The notes under the pieces were generated by a model. That model made no database searches. It was not told where the DNA came from and saw only the letters and a program-made list of their open reading frames with translations. A stretch of DNA of 64,000 nt from Crossiella sp. SN42 (GTDB lineage Bacteria > Actinomycetota > Actinomycetes > Mycobacteriales > Pseudonocardiaceae). The stretch covers positions 1 to 64,000 of the forward strand of contig NZ_JAMHIV010000007.1 in assembly GCF_023897065.1 (NCBI RefSeq). The letters run 5' to 3'. The position numbers and the translations under genes were made by a program. Below are positions 8,415-16,477 of this stretch, piece by piece; the first letter of the stretch is position 1; every line of letters starts with the position of its first letter.

Positions 8415-8447
8415 GTACCGGTGCAAGGTAGCGTTAACTGCCGGTAC
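8415..8447. promoter_or_regulatory. Inverted repeat upstream of hydrolase gene
   Basis: GTACCGG (8415-8421) and CCGGTAC (8441-8447) form an exact 7-bp inverted repeat with a 19-bp spacer in the short gap before the minus-strand hydrolase start. It is a candidate operator, or less likely a promoter-proximal hairpin. Confidence 0.35.
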
Positions 8448-8457
8448 CTAGCAACAC

Positions 8458-8994
8458 TTAATAGCGGACGCGCAGCACCGCGGTCTCGCCGACCACGGCC
8501 ACCGTGGTCACCTTGACCTTGTTGAAGGTGACCGTCACCCCCGCCGGCACGGTCACCACGCTCGGCTCGCTGCCGTCGCCCGCGACCAGCCGCGACTTGC
8601 ACTGCACCGGTTCGCAGCCGACGGAGAAGTCGCCCCCGGGAACGGTCGGCCCGAACCCGAGCACGGCCGCGCCCTCGCCGATCGACTTCACCGCCAGCCT
8701 GGCATTCATGTTCTTGGGCAGCCGGACCGCTGCGGGCTTGGTCATCAGCACCTCGCAGGTCCCGTCGGCGCAGGCGGCGAGGTTGGCGCCGTCGGCCGCC
8801 TCCGGCAACGTGCTCGGCGCGGATGGCAGGGCGGGCGAGCTGGCCGCCGGGGTGGAACTGGGCATTGAGGTGGGGCTGGGTGCCGCGGTGGTGGTCGCGG
8901 ACGTGGCGGGCGGCGGGGCCTGGGGCGGCGGTGCGGCGCACCCGGCGAGGGCGAGCGCGGCCAGTGGGCCGAGCGCGCGCAGCAGTGGCGTCAT
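8458..8994 (-). CDS. Putative lipoprotein
   Basis: A 178-aa protein beginning MTPLLRAL, with a lipobox LALAGC at about residues 15-20 followed by a Pro/Ala/Ser/Thr-rich linker of about 45 residues (surface tether). A compact domain follows with paired cysteines (ACADGTCE, VGCEPVQCKS) and a beta-rich C-terminus. An ATG at 8994 is chosen because it directly precedes the signal sequence, although the frame stays open upstream. The domain is not recognised. It is expected to be anchored on the outer face of the membrane. Confidence 0.72.
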   Translation of the reverse strand: MTPLLRALGPLAALALAGCAAPPPQAPPPATSATTTAAPSPTSMPSSTPAASSPALPSAPSTLPEAADGANLAACADGTCEVLMTKPAAVRLPKNMNARLAVKSIGEGAAVLGFGPTVPGGDFSVGCEPVQCKSRLVAGDGSEPSVVTVPAGVTVTFNKVKVTTVAVVGETAVLRVRY

Positions 8995-9031
8995 CCGCCC
9001 ACCGCACCACAGGTCCCCGGGATCCCTCCCG

Positions 9032-9661
9032 TCAGTAGGCCACGGTGAACCGGCCGCGGTGCCGTGGCCGTTCCGCCTCGTCCAGCAGCGCCACCGCGAA
9101 GTCCTCCATGGAGATCGCGGACTCACCCCGCTCGTCGACCAGCAGCTCGTCCTTGCCCACCCGGTACCGCCCGGTGCGCACCCCCGGCTCCAGCAGCATC
9201 GGCGGGCTCAGGTAGGTCCAGTCCACGCCGGTGCTGGCCTCGGCGACGGCCAGCTGGTCCTTGCAGGCCAACGCGATCGGGCGCAGGTGGGCGGGGAAGT
9301 CGGCGGTGTGCACGAGCAGTTCGCCGCCTGCCACCCGCAGGCTGGCCGAACCGCCGACCATCAGCAGCCGGACCCCGGTCTCGCGCAGGGCGGTGAGCAT
9401 GGCCTCGGCGACCTGGACCAGCTCAGGTTCCCGGCCCGGTCGCGGGCGGGTCGCGGTGATCACCAGGTCCTGGCCCTCGGCCAGTTCGGCGATCGCGGCC
9501 GGGTCGGTGGCCTCGGCCGCGCGGTGGATCGCCTTCGGGTGCAGGGCGGGGAAGCGGTCGGCTGAGCGGGCCACCGCGGTGACCTGGTGGCCGCGGGCGA
9601 GGGCCTCGGTGACGACCCGGCTGCCGGTCGCGCCGGTGGCGCCAAAAACGGTGATGCGCAA
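9032..9661 (-). CDS. NAD(P)H-binding protein (atypical SDR/NmrA-like)
   Basis: A 209-aa Rossmann-fold protein starting at TTG with an AGGAG Shine-Dalgarno 9 bases upstream. The N-terminus ITVFGATGATGSRVV is the GxxGxxG dinucleotide-binding motif of atypical SDRs. LVITATRPRPG and DWTYLSPPMLLEPG are typical of the YwnB/BVR-B-like subfamily. It starts 5 bp after the stop of the EamA transporter gene, so both are probably one MarR-controlled transcript. Roles in this family include flavin or quinone reduction and redox sensing. Confidence 0.85.
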   Translation of the reverse strand: MRITVFGATGATGSRVVTEALARGHQVTAVARSADRFPALHPKAIHRAAEATDPAAIAELAEGQDLVITATRPRPGREPELVQVAEAMLTALRETGVRLLMVGGSASLRVAGGELLVHTADFPAHLRPIALACKDQLAVAEASTGVDWTYLSPPMLLEPGVRTGRYRVGKDELLVDERGESAISMEDFAVALLDEAERPRHRGRFTVAY

Positions 9662-9666
9662 GGGAA

Positions 9667-10554
9667 TCAGCTCCTGACGAGGGTGCGGGAGGGGAGTTGG
9701 GCGGTGACCACGGCGGCCAGCACGACCAGGCCGCCCAGGCCCTGGACCGGGGTGAGGCCCTGGCCGAGGACGAGCCAGCCGAGCAGGGTGGCCACCAGTG
9801 GGCTGAGCAGGCCGAGGAAGGTGACCTCGGTGGGGGAGAGGGCGTTGATGCCGCGGAACCACAGCGCGTAGGACACCGCCGCGCCGATGATCGCCAGGTA
9901 GCCGTAGCCGAGCAGGTTCGCCCCGGTCAGCACGGGCGGCGGCGGGCCTTCCACCAGCAGGGTGACCGGGAGCAGGACCAGGCCGCCGGCGACCAGCTGC
10001 CAGCCGGTGACCGCGAGCAGCGGGGCCTCGGCGCGCCAGCGCTTGCTGAGCACCACGCCCAGGGCCATCACCACCGCGCCGCCGAGCGCGGCGGCCACGC
10101 CGAGGCCGTCCAGGGCGGCGTCGGCGCGCAGCACCAGCAGGCTCACCCCGGCGAGCCCGGCCAGCGCCGCGAGCACGGTCCGGCTGGTCAGCCGGGTGCC
10201 GAGCAGTCCAGCGGAGAACCCGGCCACCAGCAGCGGCTGCACCGCGCCCAGGGTGGCCGCGACACCGCCGGGCAGGCGGTAGGCCGCGACGAAGAGCAGG
10301 GCCAGGAAGATGCCGATGTTGAGCGTGCCGAGCACGGCTGCGCGCCACCACCACTGGCCGCTCGGTAATCGGCGGGTGATCAGCACGAGCAGCAGACCCG
10401 CCGGCAGCGCGCGGAGCACGGCGGCCAGCAGCGGGCGGTCCGGTGGCAGCAGTTCGGTGGTGACGAGGTAGGTCGATCCCCAGATGGCGGGGGCCAGTGC
10501 CGTGACCAGCAAGACCCCCAGGCGATTGCTTAGCACTAAGGCAATGTATCTCAC
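9667..10554 (-). CDS. EamA/DMT family transporter
   Basis: A 295-aa membrane protein with ten predicted hydrophobic helices in two EamA repeats: APAIWGSTYLVTTELLPPDRP in the first half and GYLAIIGAAVSYALWFRGI in the second. This is the drug/metabolite transporter pattern of YdcZ/RhaT-like exporters. A GTG at 10554 gives the full frame. An alternative GTG six codons in (10536) would place the start inside the operator, so the upstream start is preferred only weakly. It is divergent from a MarR gene and cotranscribed with the NAD(P)-binding protein, which suggests inducible efflux. Confidence 0.88.
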   Translation of the reverse strand: MRYIALVLSNRLGVLLVTALAPAIWGSTYLVTTELLPPDRPLLAAVLRALPAGLLLVLITRRLPSGQWWWRAAVLGTLNIGIFLALLFVAAYRLPGGVAATLGAVQPLLVAGFSAGLLGTRLTSRTVLAALAGLAGVSLLVLRADAALDGLGVAAALGGAVVMALGVVLSKRWRAEAPLLAVTGWQLVAGGLVLLPVTLLVEGPPPPVLTGANLLGYGYLAIIGAAVSYALWFRGINALSPTEVTFLGLLSPLVATLLGWLVLGQGLTPVQGLGGLVVLAAVVTAQLPSRTLVRS

Positions 10555-10572
10555 CGCTAAGACATCGCTAAG
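10529..10572. promoter_or_regulatory. Clustered CTTAG/CTAAG half-sites between EamA and MarR genes
   Basis: CTTAG (10529-10533) and CTAAG (10536-10540) form an inverted pair with a 2-bp gap. Two direct CGCTAAG copies follow at 10555-10561 and 10566-10572, and a TTAGG lies just beyond. The repeats cover both divergent starts. This is the expected layout for autoregulation by the MarR protein plus control of the exporter. Confidence 0.6.
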
Positions 10573-10589
10573 TCATTTAGGATGGGTGC

Positions 10590-11087
10590 GTGACAGATCA
10601 CGTCGACCGCGTACTCGCGCAGTGGGCCGCCCAGCGCCCGGACCTGGACGTCTCCCCGATGGCCGTGCTCGGCAGGCTGGGCAGGGCGAACCGGCTCACC
10701 GGCACCGCGATGGCCCGCACCTTCGCCGAGCACGGCCTGGACCGGGCCTCCTTCGACGTGCTGGCCACCCTGCGCCGCAACGACCCGCCGCACCGGCTGA
10801 CCCCGGCCGAGCTGATGCGCTCGGCCATGGTCACCTCCGGCGCGATCACCCAGCGCCTGGACCGGTTGCAGGCCCGCGGCCTGATCACCCGCGAACCCAG
10901 CCCCACCGACGGCCGGGTGGTGCACGTCCAGCTCACCGCCGAGGGCAAGGCGCTGATCGACCGGGCACTGCCCGACCACGTGGCCACCGAGGAACGCCTG
11001 CTCGCCGGACTCACCCCGCAGCAGCGCACCGACCTCGCCGACATCCTGCGCACCCTGCTGACCTCCTTGGGGGATACCGTTTTCTGA
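10590..11087 (+). CDS. MarR family transcriptional regulator
   Basis: A 165-aa winged-helix regulator. The HTH region reads LTPAELMRSAMVTSGAITQRLDRLQARGLI and the wing REPSPTDGRVVHVQLTAEG, both classical MarR. An N-terminal dimerisation helix precedes (residues about 20-55). It begins at GTG with AGGATGGG just upstream. It is divergent from the EamA exporter/NAD(P)-binding gene pair with shared CTAAG-type repeats, so it probably represses both sides until a ligand binds. Confidence 0.92.
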   Translation: MTDHVDRVLAQWAAQRPDLDVSPMAVLGRLGRANRLTGTAMARTFAEHGLDRASFDVLATLRRNDPPHRLTPAELMRSAMVTSGAITQRLDRLQARGLITREPSPTDGRVVHVQLTAEGKALIDRALPDHVATEERLLAGLTPQQRTDLADILRTLLTSLGDTVF

Positions 11088-11088
11088 C

Positions 11089-11901
11089 ATGTGGACCTGG
11101 GACGCGTCGCTGTACGCGGGCAGCGCCGAGCACTACGCGCGCGGCCGCCTCGCCTACCCGGCCGGGCTCGCCGACGCGCTGGCCGCCGAACTGCGGCTGG
11201 ACGGCACCGGCCGCCTGCTCGACATCGGCTGCGGCCCCGGCTCCCTGACCCTGCCGCTGGCCCGCCTGTTCCAGGAGGCGGTCGGGGTGGACGCCGACCC
11301 GGACATGATCACCGAGGCCAAGCGGCAGGCGGCCGGGACGGGCAACATCCGCTGGCTGCGCCTGCGCGCCGAGGAGCTGCCCGCCGGACTCGGGACCTTC
11401 CGCCTGGTCACCCTGGCCCAGTCCTTCCACTGGATGGACCGGCCCGTGGTGGCGAAGGCGGTGCGCGGCATGCTGGCCGAGGGCGGGGCCTGCGCGCACG
11501 TGCACGCCACCACGCACCAGGGCATCGAGCCCACGGTCCCGCTGCCGCATCCCCGGCCGCCGCACGAGGAGATCACCGGGCTGGTGCGCGAGTTCCTCGG
11601 CCCGGTGCGTCGCGCGGGCCAGGGTCACCTGCCGCAGGGCACCGCCGGGGGCGAGGCCGAGGTCTACCGCGCCGCCGGGTTCACCGGTCCGAGGCGGATC
11701 GAGGTGCCCGGCCAGGTGGCCATCCGCACGCCCGATGAGGTCGTCGCCGCGGTGTTCTCCCTGTCCAGCTCGGCCCCGCACCTCTTCGGCGACCGCCGCG
11801 CGGAGTTCGAGGACCGGCTGCGGCGACTGCTGGCGCAGGCCAGTCCGAGTGGCCGGTTCAGCGAGCAGTTCGACGCGGTGGTCGTCGACCTCTGGCTGTG
11901 A
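11089..11901 (+). CDS. Class I SAM-dependent methyltransferase
   Basis: A 270-aa methyltransferase. Motif I is LLDIGCGPGSLTLPLA near residues 43-58, followed by acidic post-I AVGVDADPDMI, motif II FRLVTLAQSFHWMD and motif III MLAEGGACAHVHA. It begins 1 bp after the MarR stop, so it may be translated from the same message. The HWMD element is common in the Methyltransf_11 small-molecule group. The acceptor is unknown. Confidence 0.88.
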   Translation: MWTWDASLYAGSAEHYARGRLAYPAGLADALAAELRLDGTGRLLDIGCGPGSLTLPLARLFQEAVGVDADPDMITEAKRQAAGTGNIRWLRLRAEELPAGLGTFRLVTLAQSFHWMDRPVVAKAVRGMLAEGGACAHVHATTHQGIEPTVPLPHPRPPHEEITGLVREFLGPVRRAGQGHLPQGTAGGEAEVYRAAGFTGPRRIEVPGQVAIRTPDEVVAAVFSLSSSAPHLFGDRRAEFEDRLRRLLAQASPSGRFSEQFDAVVVDLWL

Positions 11902-11934
11902 AGGCTCTCAGCAACGCCTCGCTAGCTTCGGCGT

Positions 11935-13047
11935 GTGAGATCAACTCCACGCAGGGTCCTCGCGCTCGTCCTCGCCGCCACCCTGCTCACCCCCGGCACC
12001 GCCGCCGCGGACACCCGCCCGGACCTCCAGCGTGAACTCGACGGCATGGTCGCCGCGGGCGTGCCCGGCGTCATGCTCGCCGTGCACAACGGCGACCAGG
12101 TGCACCGGGCGCAGGCGGGCGTGGCCGACCTGGACACCGGCGCGCCCGTGCCGGCGCAGGGCCGGTTCCGGATCGCCAGCCTGACCAAGATGCTGGTGGC
12201 CACCGTGCTGCTGCAACTGGTGGACAAGGGCGAGCTGGCGCTGACCGACACCCTCGGCCAGCGGCTGCCCGGCCTGGTCCCTGGCGGCGAGGACATCCGC
12301 GTCGAGCAACTGCTGCACAACACCAGCGGCCTGACCGACTACATCGGCGCGCCCGAGTTCGCCGACCCCGCGGACTACGTCCACCGCCGGTTCACCCCGG
12401 AACAGTTGGTGCGCACCGCCAACGCACTCGGCCACGGCCAGCCCGGCAGCTGGAAGTACGCCAACACCAACTACATCCTGCTCGGCCTGCTCATCGAGCG
12501 CGTCACCCGTGACGGCCTGGCGAACCAGCTGCGCCACCGGGTGTTCCGGCCCGCGGGCATGCACGCCAGCGAGCTGCCCCGGCTGCCGCTGCTGTGGGGC
12601 CCGCACGCCTCCGGCCACTACCGGATCGACCCCGGTCCCCGGACCGAGCTGACCCACCTGGACCCCTCCTTCGCCTGGGCCGCCTACGGCGCGGTGTCCA
12701 CTGTGGACGATCTCCGGCGCTTCCAGACCGCGCTCGCCGAGGGCCGTCTGCTCCCGGCCCGGCTGGTCGAGCGGATGCGCACCGAGGCCGTGAGCACCGG
12801 CCATCCGGCCTGGCCGCGCTACGGCCTGGGCATCGAGGAGATGAGCACCACCTGCGGCGTGCGGCTGTGGGGGCACACCGGCGCCATCCCCGGCTACTCG
12901 ACCATGGCCTTCGCCACCGCCGACGCGAAACGGCAGGTGATCATCTCCAGCTCGCTGTTCAGCCCGAAGGACGGCAAGCAGGTGCTGCACATGGTCAACG
13001 TGATCAACCTGGAGTTCTGCGGCGAACCTTGGCGGCCGCCGAGCTGA
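11935..13047 (+). CDS. Secreted serine hydrolase, class C beta-lactamase / DD-peptidase fold
   Basis: A 370-aa protein with an N-terminal signal peptide (about 25 residues ending AAAD). The penicillin-recognising motifs are complete: SLTK (Ser82-Lys85), YAN (Tyr175-Asn177) and HTG (His314-Gly316) in place of KTG. The family spans D-alanyl-D-alanine carboxypeptidases, esterases and class C-like enzymes. HTG is common among the esterase and DD-peptidase members. The protein is exported, so it acts on cell wall or extracellular substrates. A 20-bp gap separates it from the glycosyltransferase gene. Confidence 0.9.
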   Translation: MRSTPRRVLALVLAATLLTPGTAAADTRPDLQRELDGMVAAGVPGVMLAVHNGDQVHRAQAGVADLDTGAPVPAQGRFRIASLTKMLVATVLLQLVDKGELALTDTLGQRLPGLVPGGEDIRVEQLLHNTSGLTDYIGAPEFADPADYVHRRFTPEQLVRTANALGHGQPGSWKYANTNYILLGLLIERVTRDGLANQLRHRVFRPAGMHASELPRLPLLWGPHASGHYRIDPGPRTELTHLDPSFAWAAYGAVSTVDDLRRFQTALAEGRLLPARLVERMRTEAVSTGHPAWPRYGLGIEEMSTTCGVRLWGHTGAIPGYSTMAFATADAKRQVIISSSLFSPKDGKQVLHMVNVINLEFCGEPWRPPS

Positions 13048-13067
13048 GGCTGGCAGGCTGGCCGGTT

Positions 13068-14201
13068 GTGCGCATCCTGTTCAGCTTCGTCGGCGGCAAC
13101 GGACACTTCGAACCGCTCAAACCCCTTGCCCGGGCAGCACAATCCGCCGGGCACACCATCGCCTTCGCCACCGGGCACATGCTGCACGAGGTGGTCGAGG
13201 CCGCCGGGTTCACCGCCTTCCCAGTGGGCTCCGGCGGCCCCGACCAGCGCAGCGAGATCACCCCGCTCGCGCCCATCGACCCGGAACGGGAACGCCGCGA
13301 CCTGCGCGAGGCCTTCGGCAGGCGGATCACCACCGACCAGCTGCCCGGCAAGCTGGAGCTGATCCGGCAGTGGCGGCCGGACGTGCTGGTCAGGGACGAG
13401 ACCGACTACGCCACCGGCATCGCGGCCGAGGTGCTCGGCCTGCCCTGCGCCACCAACACGTGCATGCCCGCCGGTGGTTTCGCCACCACCGAGGTGGTCG
13501 GTGAGCCGCTGCACGAGCTGCGCGCCGCCCACGGCCTGCCACCGGATCCGGACCTGAACGCGTTGCGCCGCCTGGTCCTGTCCCCGCTGCCGCTGTCCTT
13601 CCGCGACCCGGCCGACCCGCTGCCCGCCACCGCCCGCGCCTTCCGACCCCTTATCCCGCAGCGCCCGGCCGAGACCCCGGACTGGGTCATCCCCGGCCGC
13701 CCGACGATCTACTTCACCCTCGGCACGATCTTCAACCGCGAGTCCGGCGACCTGTTCCACCGGGTGCTCACCGGCCTGCGCGAACTGGACGCCGCGGTGC
13801 TGGTCACCCTCGGCCGTCACCTCGACCCCGCCGAGTTCGGCCCGCAGCCCGCCCACGTCCGGATCGAGCGCTACCTGCCCCAGGCCGAGGTGCTCCCGTA
13901 CTGCGACCTGGTCGTCTCCCACGGCGGCTCCGGCAGCGTCACCGGCGCGCTGGCCCACGGTCTGCCCAGCCTGCTGCTGCCGATGGGCGCTGACCAGCCG
14001 CACAACGCCGCCCGCTGCGCCGCGCTCGGCCTCGGCAGCCACCTCGACCCGACCACCGCCACCCCGGAGCAGATCCGGGCCGCCGCGGCCGCGCTGCTCA
14101 CCGACCCTGGATACGCCGAACGTACCCAGAAGTTCGCCAGCGAGATCGCCGCCCTGCCCGGACCGGGCGTCGCGCTCGACTGGATCACCGCGATGCCCTG
14201 A
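13068..14201 (+). CDS. MGT-type (GT1-like) glycosyltransferase
   Basis: A 377-aa GT-B enzyme. The N-terminus RILFSFVGGNGHFEPLKPLARA is the acceptor-domain start of macrolide/antibiotic glycosyltransferases. The C-terminal donor motif (SHGGSGSVTGALAHGLPSLL, then PMGADQPHNAARC) is the nucleotide-sugar binding signature near residues 285-330. GTG at 13068 is chosen because it sits directly at the conserved VRILF start. Such enzymes glycosylate natural products or inactivate antibiotics. No polyketide or peptide synthase lies nearby, so a detoxifying or tailoring role in trans is more likely. Confidence 0.88.
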   Translation: MRILFSFVGGNGHFEPLKPLARAAQSAGHTIAFATGHMLHEVVEAAGFTAFPVGSGGPDQRSEITPLAPIDPERERRDLREAFGRRITTDQLPGKLELIRQWRPDVLVRDETDYATGIAAEVLGLPCATNTCMPAGGFATTEVVGEPLHELRAAHGLPPDPDLNALRRLVLSPLPLSFRDPADPLPATARAFRPLIPQRPAETPDWVIPGRPTIYFTLGTIFNRESGDLFHRVLTGLRELDAAVLVTLGRHLDPAEFGPQPAHVRIERYLPQAEVLPYCDLVVSHGGSGSVTGALAHGLPSLLLPMGADQPHNAARCAALGLGSHLDPTTATPEQIRAAAAALLTDPGYAERTQKFASEIAALPGPGVALDWITAMP

Positions 14202-14279
14202 TTCGCCCTGCCCGGGGTGTCGATCTGCGGCAGGCTCGTTCGTCGGGTGACCGACAGCCGGATGCGAAAGGGAACTCCG

Positions 14280-14771
14280 TTGACCGAACCGCAGATCGAG
14301 ACCCGCGCCGCCCAGCCCTACCTGGGTGTCACCGCCACGGTCACCATGACCAGCTTCCACCTCGTCGCCGACCGCATCGGCGAGATCATCGGCCTGATCG
14401 TGGGCCGGGGCGGGAACCTCGCGGGCGCCCCGTTCTTCCGCTACCACGTCATCGACATGGCGGGTGAGCTCGTGGTGGAGGCCGGGGTGCCCACCGCCGA
14501 GCCGATGACCGGCGAAGGCGACATCACCCCCGGCGAGCTGCCCGCCGGGCGCTACGTCACGCTCACCCACACCGGCCACCCCGACCAGCTGATCGAGGTC
14601 ACCGAGAACCTGCTCACGTGGGCCGAGAAGCAGAACCTGACCTGGGACCGGCGCACCTCCGACCGCGGTGAGCACTGGGGCAGCCGGCTCGAGAGCTTCC
14701 TGACCAACCCGCAGGAAGAACCCGACATGACCAAGTGGTCCACCCAGCTGGCCTTCCGGCTCGCCGACTGA
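14280..14771 (+). CDS. GyrI-like / AraC effector-binding domain protein
   Basis: About 163 aa from a TTG with AAGGGA 7 bases upstream; an in-frame ATG at 14262 is the alternative. The sequence shows the GyrI/BacTetR_C pattern: QPYLGVTATVTMTSFHLVADRIGEI, PFFRYHVIDMAGELVVEAGVPT, and LPAGRYVTLTHTG. It is a single-domain effector-binding protein without an HTH. Such stand-alone proteins bind or hydrolyse cationic or aromatic drugs. It lies 13 bp before a hydrolase gene and is probably cotranscribed with it. Confidence 0.82.
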   Translation: MTEPQIETRAAQPYLGVTATVTMTSFHLVADRIGEIIGLIVGRGGNLAGAPFFRYHVIDMAGELVVEAGVPTAEPMTGEGDITPGELPAGRYVTLTHTGHPDQLIEVTENLLTWAEKQNLTWDRRTSDRGEHWGSRLESFLTNPQEEPDMTKWSTQLAFRLAD

Positions 14772-14784
14772 GAGCAGCTGACCA

Positions 14785-15543
14785 ATGCCTGACACGGTGA
14801 CCGTCAACGGCGTGCCCACCTGGTACGACGTCCGCGGCGACGGCGAACCCCTTGTCCTCTTCCACGGCGGCATGACCGACGCCCGCTGCTTCGCGGGCAA
14901 CCTGGACGCCCTCGCCGAGCAGTTCCGCCTCTACCTGCCCGAACGTCGGGGCCACGGCCACACCCCCGACGTCGAGGGCCCGATCAGCCACGACCTGATG
15001 GCCGCCGACATGATCGAGTTCATCGAGACCGTGGTCGGCGGGCCGGTGCACCTGGCCGGGTACAGCGACGGCGCGGTGGTCGCCCTGCTGCTCGCGCACC
15101 GGCGGCCGGACCTGGTGCGCAAGCTGGTGCTGATCAGCGGGGCCTACGACCACTCGGGCTGGCTGATGACCCCGGAGCCCGGCGGCGAGATCCCCGAGGT
15201 GATCACCCGCGCCTACGCCGAGGTGGCCCCGCATCCGCCGGAGCACCTCCAGGTGGTGCTGGCCAAGCTCGCCGCCTCCGCCGCGGCCGAGCAGCTGCTC
15301 ACCACCGAGGACCTGGCCAGGATCGGCGTGCGCACACTGGTGGTGGCCGCCGACGACGACATCATCAGCCTGGAGCACACCCTCGCGCTCTACCGCGGCA
15401 TCCCGGACTCCGAGCTGGCCGTGGTGCCCGGCACCTCGCACGCGCTGCTGGAGGAGAAACCCCTGCGCTGCCGGGAGATCGTGGGCGAGTTCCTGCGAGA
15501 TGAAGCCGTGCCCACCTGGATACCGATCCGACGCGCAGGGTGA
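14785..15543 (+). CDS. Alpha/beta-fold hydrolase (GYSDG)
   Basis: A 252-aa hydrolase with HGG oxyanion loop (FHGGMTD, residues 27-33) and nucleophile elbow GYSDG at Ser94. ISGAYDHSGW follows, then a late Asp in VVAADDD and a catalytic His in PGTSHALL. It resembles small 2-hydroxy-6-oxo-acid or lactone hydrolases, but specificity is open. It is probably translated with the preceding GyrI-like gene. Its 3' end runs close to the downstream ABC ATPase start. Confidence 0.87.
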   Translation: MPDTVTVNGVPTWYDVRGDGEPLVLFHGGMTDARCFAGNLDALAEQFRLYLPERRGHGHTPDVEGPISHDLMAADMIEFIETVVGGPVHLAGYSDGAVVALLLAHRRPDLVRKLVLISGAYDHSGWLMTPEPGGEIPEVITRAYAEVAPHPPEHLQVVLAKLAASAAAEQLLTTEDLARIGVRTLVVAADDDIISLEHTLALYRGIPDSELAVVPGTSHALLEEKPLRCREIVGEFLRDEAVPTWIPIRRAG

Positions 15544-15568
15544 ATCCGCGAGGTGGATGATCTCGCCC

Positions 15569-16477
15569 ATGGGCGAAGTCGCGATCGACATCGACAACCT
15601 CACCAAGGACTACGGCAGGCGGCGCGCCCTGGACGCGCTGACCCTCCAGGTCCGCACCGGTGAGGTCTTCGGCTTCCTCGGGCCCAACGGCGCGGGCAAG
15701 ACCACCACCATCCGCATCCTGCTCGACCTGCTGCGCCCCACGTCCGGCCGGGCTACCGTGCTCGGACTGGACGTGCGGCGGCAGGCGATGGCCCTGCACC
15801 GCCGGATCGCCTATGTGCCAGGCGATGTCGCGCTGTGGCCGCAGCTCACCGGCGGCCAGGCCATCGACGCGCTGCTGCACCTGCACGGCAGCCCCGGCGA
15901 GACGGCCCGGCGGGCCGAGCTGATCGAGCGGTTCCAGCTGGACCCCTCGCTGCGCTGCCGCACCTACTCCAAGGGCAACCGGCAGAAGGTCGCCCTGGTC
16001 GCCGCCTTCGCCACCGGAGCCGAACTGCTCATCCTGGACGAGCCCACCAGCGGCCTGGACCCGTTGATGGGGGAGACCTTCCGGGACTGCGTGCGCGAGG
16101 CCCGCGAGGACGGCCGCACGCTGTTCCTGTCCTCGCACATCCTCGGCGAGGTCGAGTCGATCTGCGACCGGGTCGGCGTGGTCCGCGCCGGCGAACTGGT
16201 CGACAGCGGCAGCCTGGCCGAGCTGCGGCACCTCTCCGCCTACACCGTGGAAGCCGAACTGGCCCGCACGGTGCAGACCGACGGCCTGCCCGGCGTCACC
16301 GGCGCCACCCTCACCCAGTCCGAGGACGGCCGCTACCGGCTGACCTGCCGCGCCCAGCCCGGCGCCATGGACGAGCTGCTGACCGCACTGGCCGCCGCCG
16401 GGGTGCACACCCTGACCAGCAGGCCACCCACCCTGGAGGAGCTCTTCCTCGGCTACTACACCGAGGCGGGCCGGTGA
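15569..16477 (+). CDS. ABC transporter ATP-binding protein (antibiotic-export type)
   Basis: A 302-aa ATPase: Walker A GPNGAGKTT at 38-46, an atypical signature SKGNRQKVALV near 134, Walker B LLILDEPTSGLDPL near 152 and an HILGEVESICDRVGVV switch. The SKGNRQK signature is typical of ATPases paired with large two-halved exporters of the polyketide-antibiotic type. ATG at 15569 gives the conserved start; an in-frame ATG at 15557 is a possible alternative. It overlaps the permease gene by GTGA. Confidence 0.9.
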   Translation: MGEVAIDIDNLTKDYGRRRALDALTLQVRTGEVFGFLGPNGAGKTTTIRILLDLLRPTSGRATVLGLDVRRQAMALHRRIAYVPGDVALWPQLTGGQAIDALLHLHGSPGETARRAELIERFQLDPSLRCRTYSKGNRQKVALVAAFATGAELLILDEPTSGLDPLMGETFRDCVREAREDGRTLFLSSHILGEVESICDRVGVVRAGELVDSGSLAELRHLSAYTVEAELARTVQTDGLPGVTGATLTQSEDGRYRLTCRAQPGAMDELLTALAAAGVHTLTSRPPTLEELFLGYYTEAGR

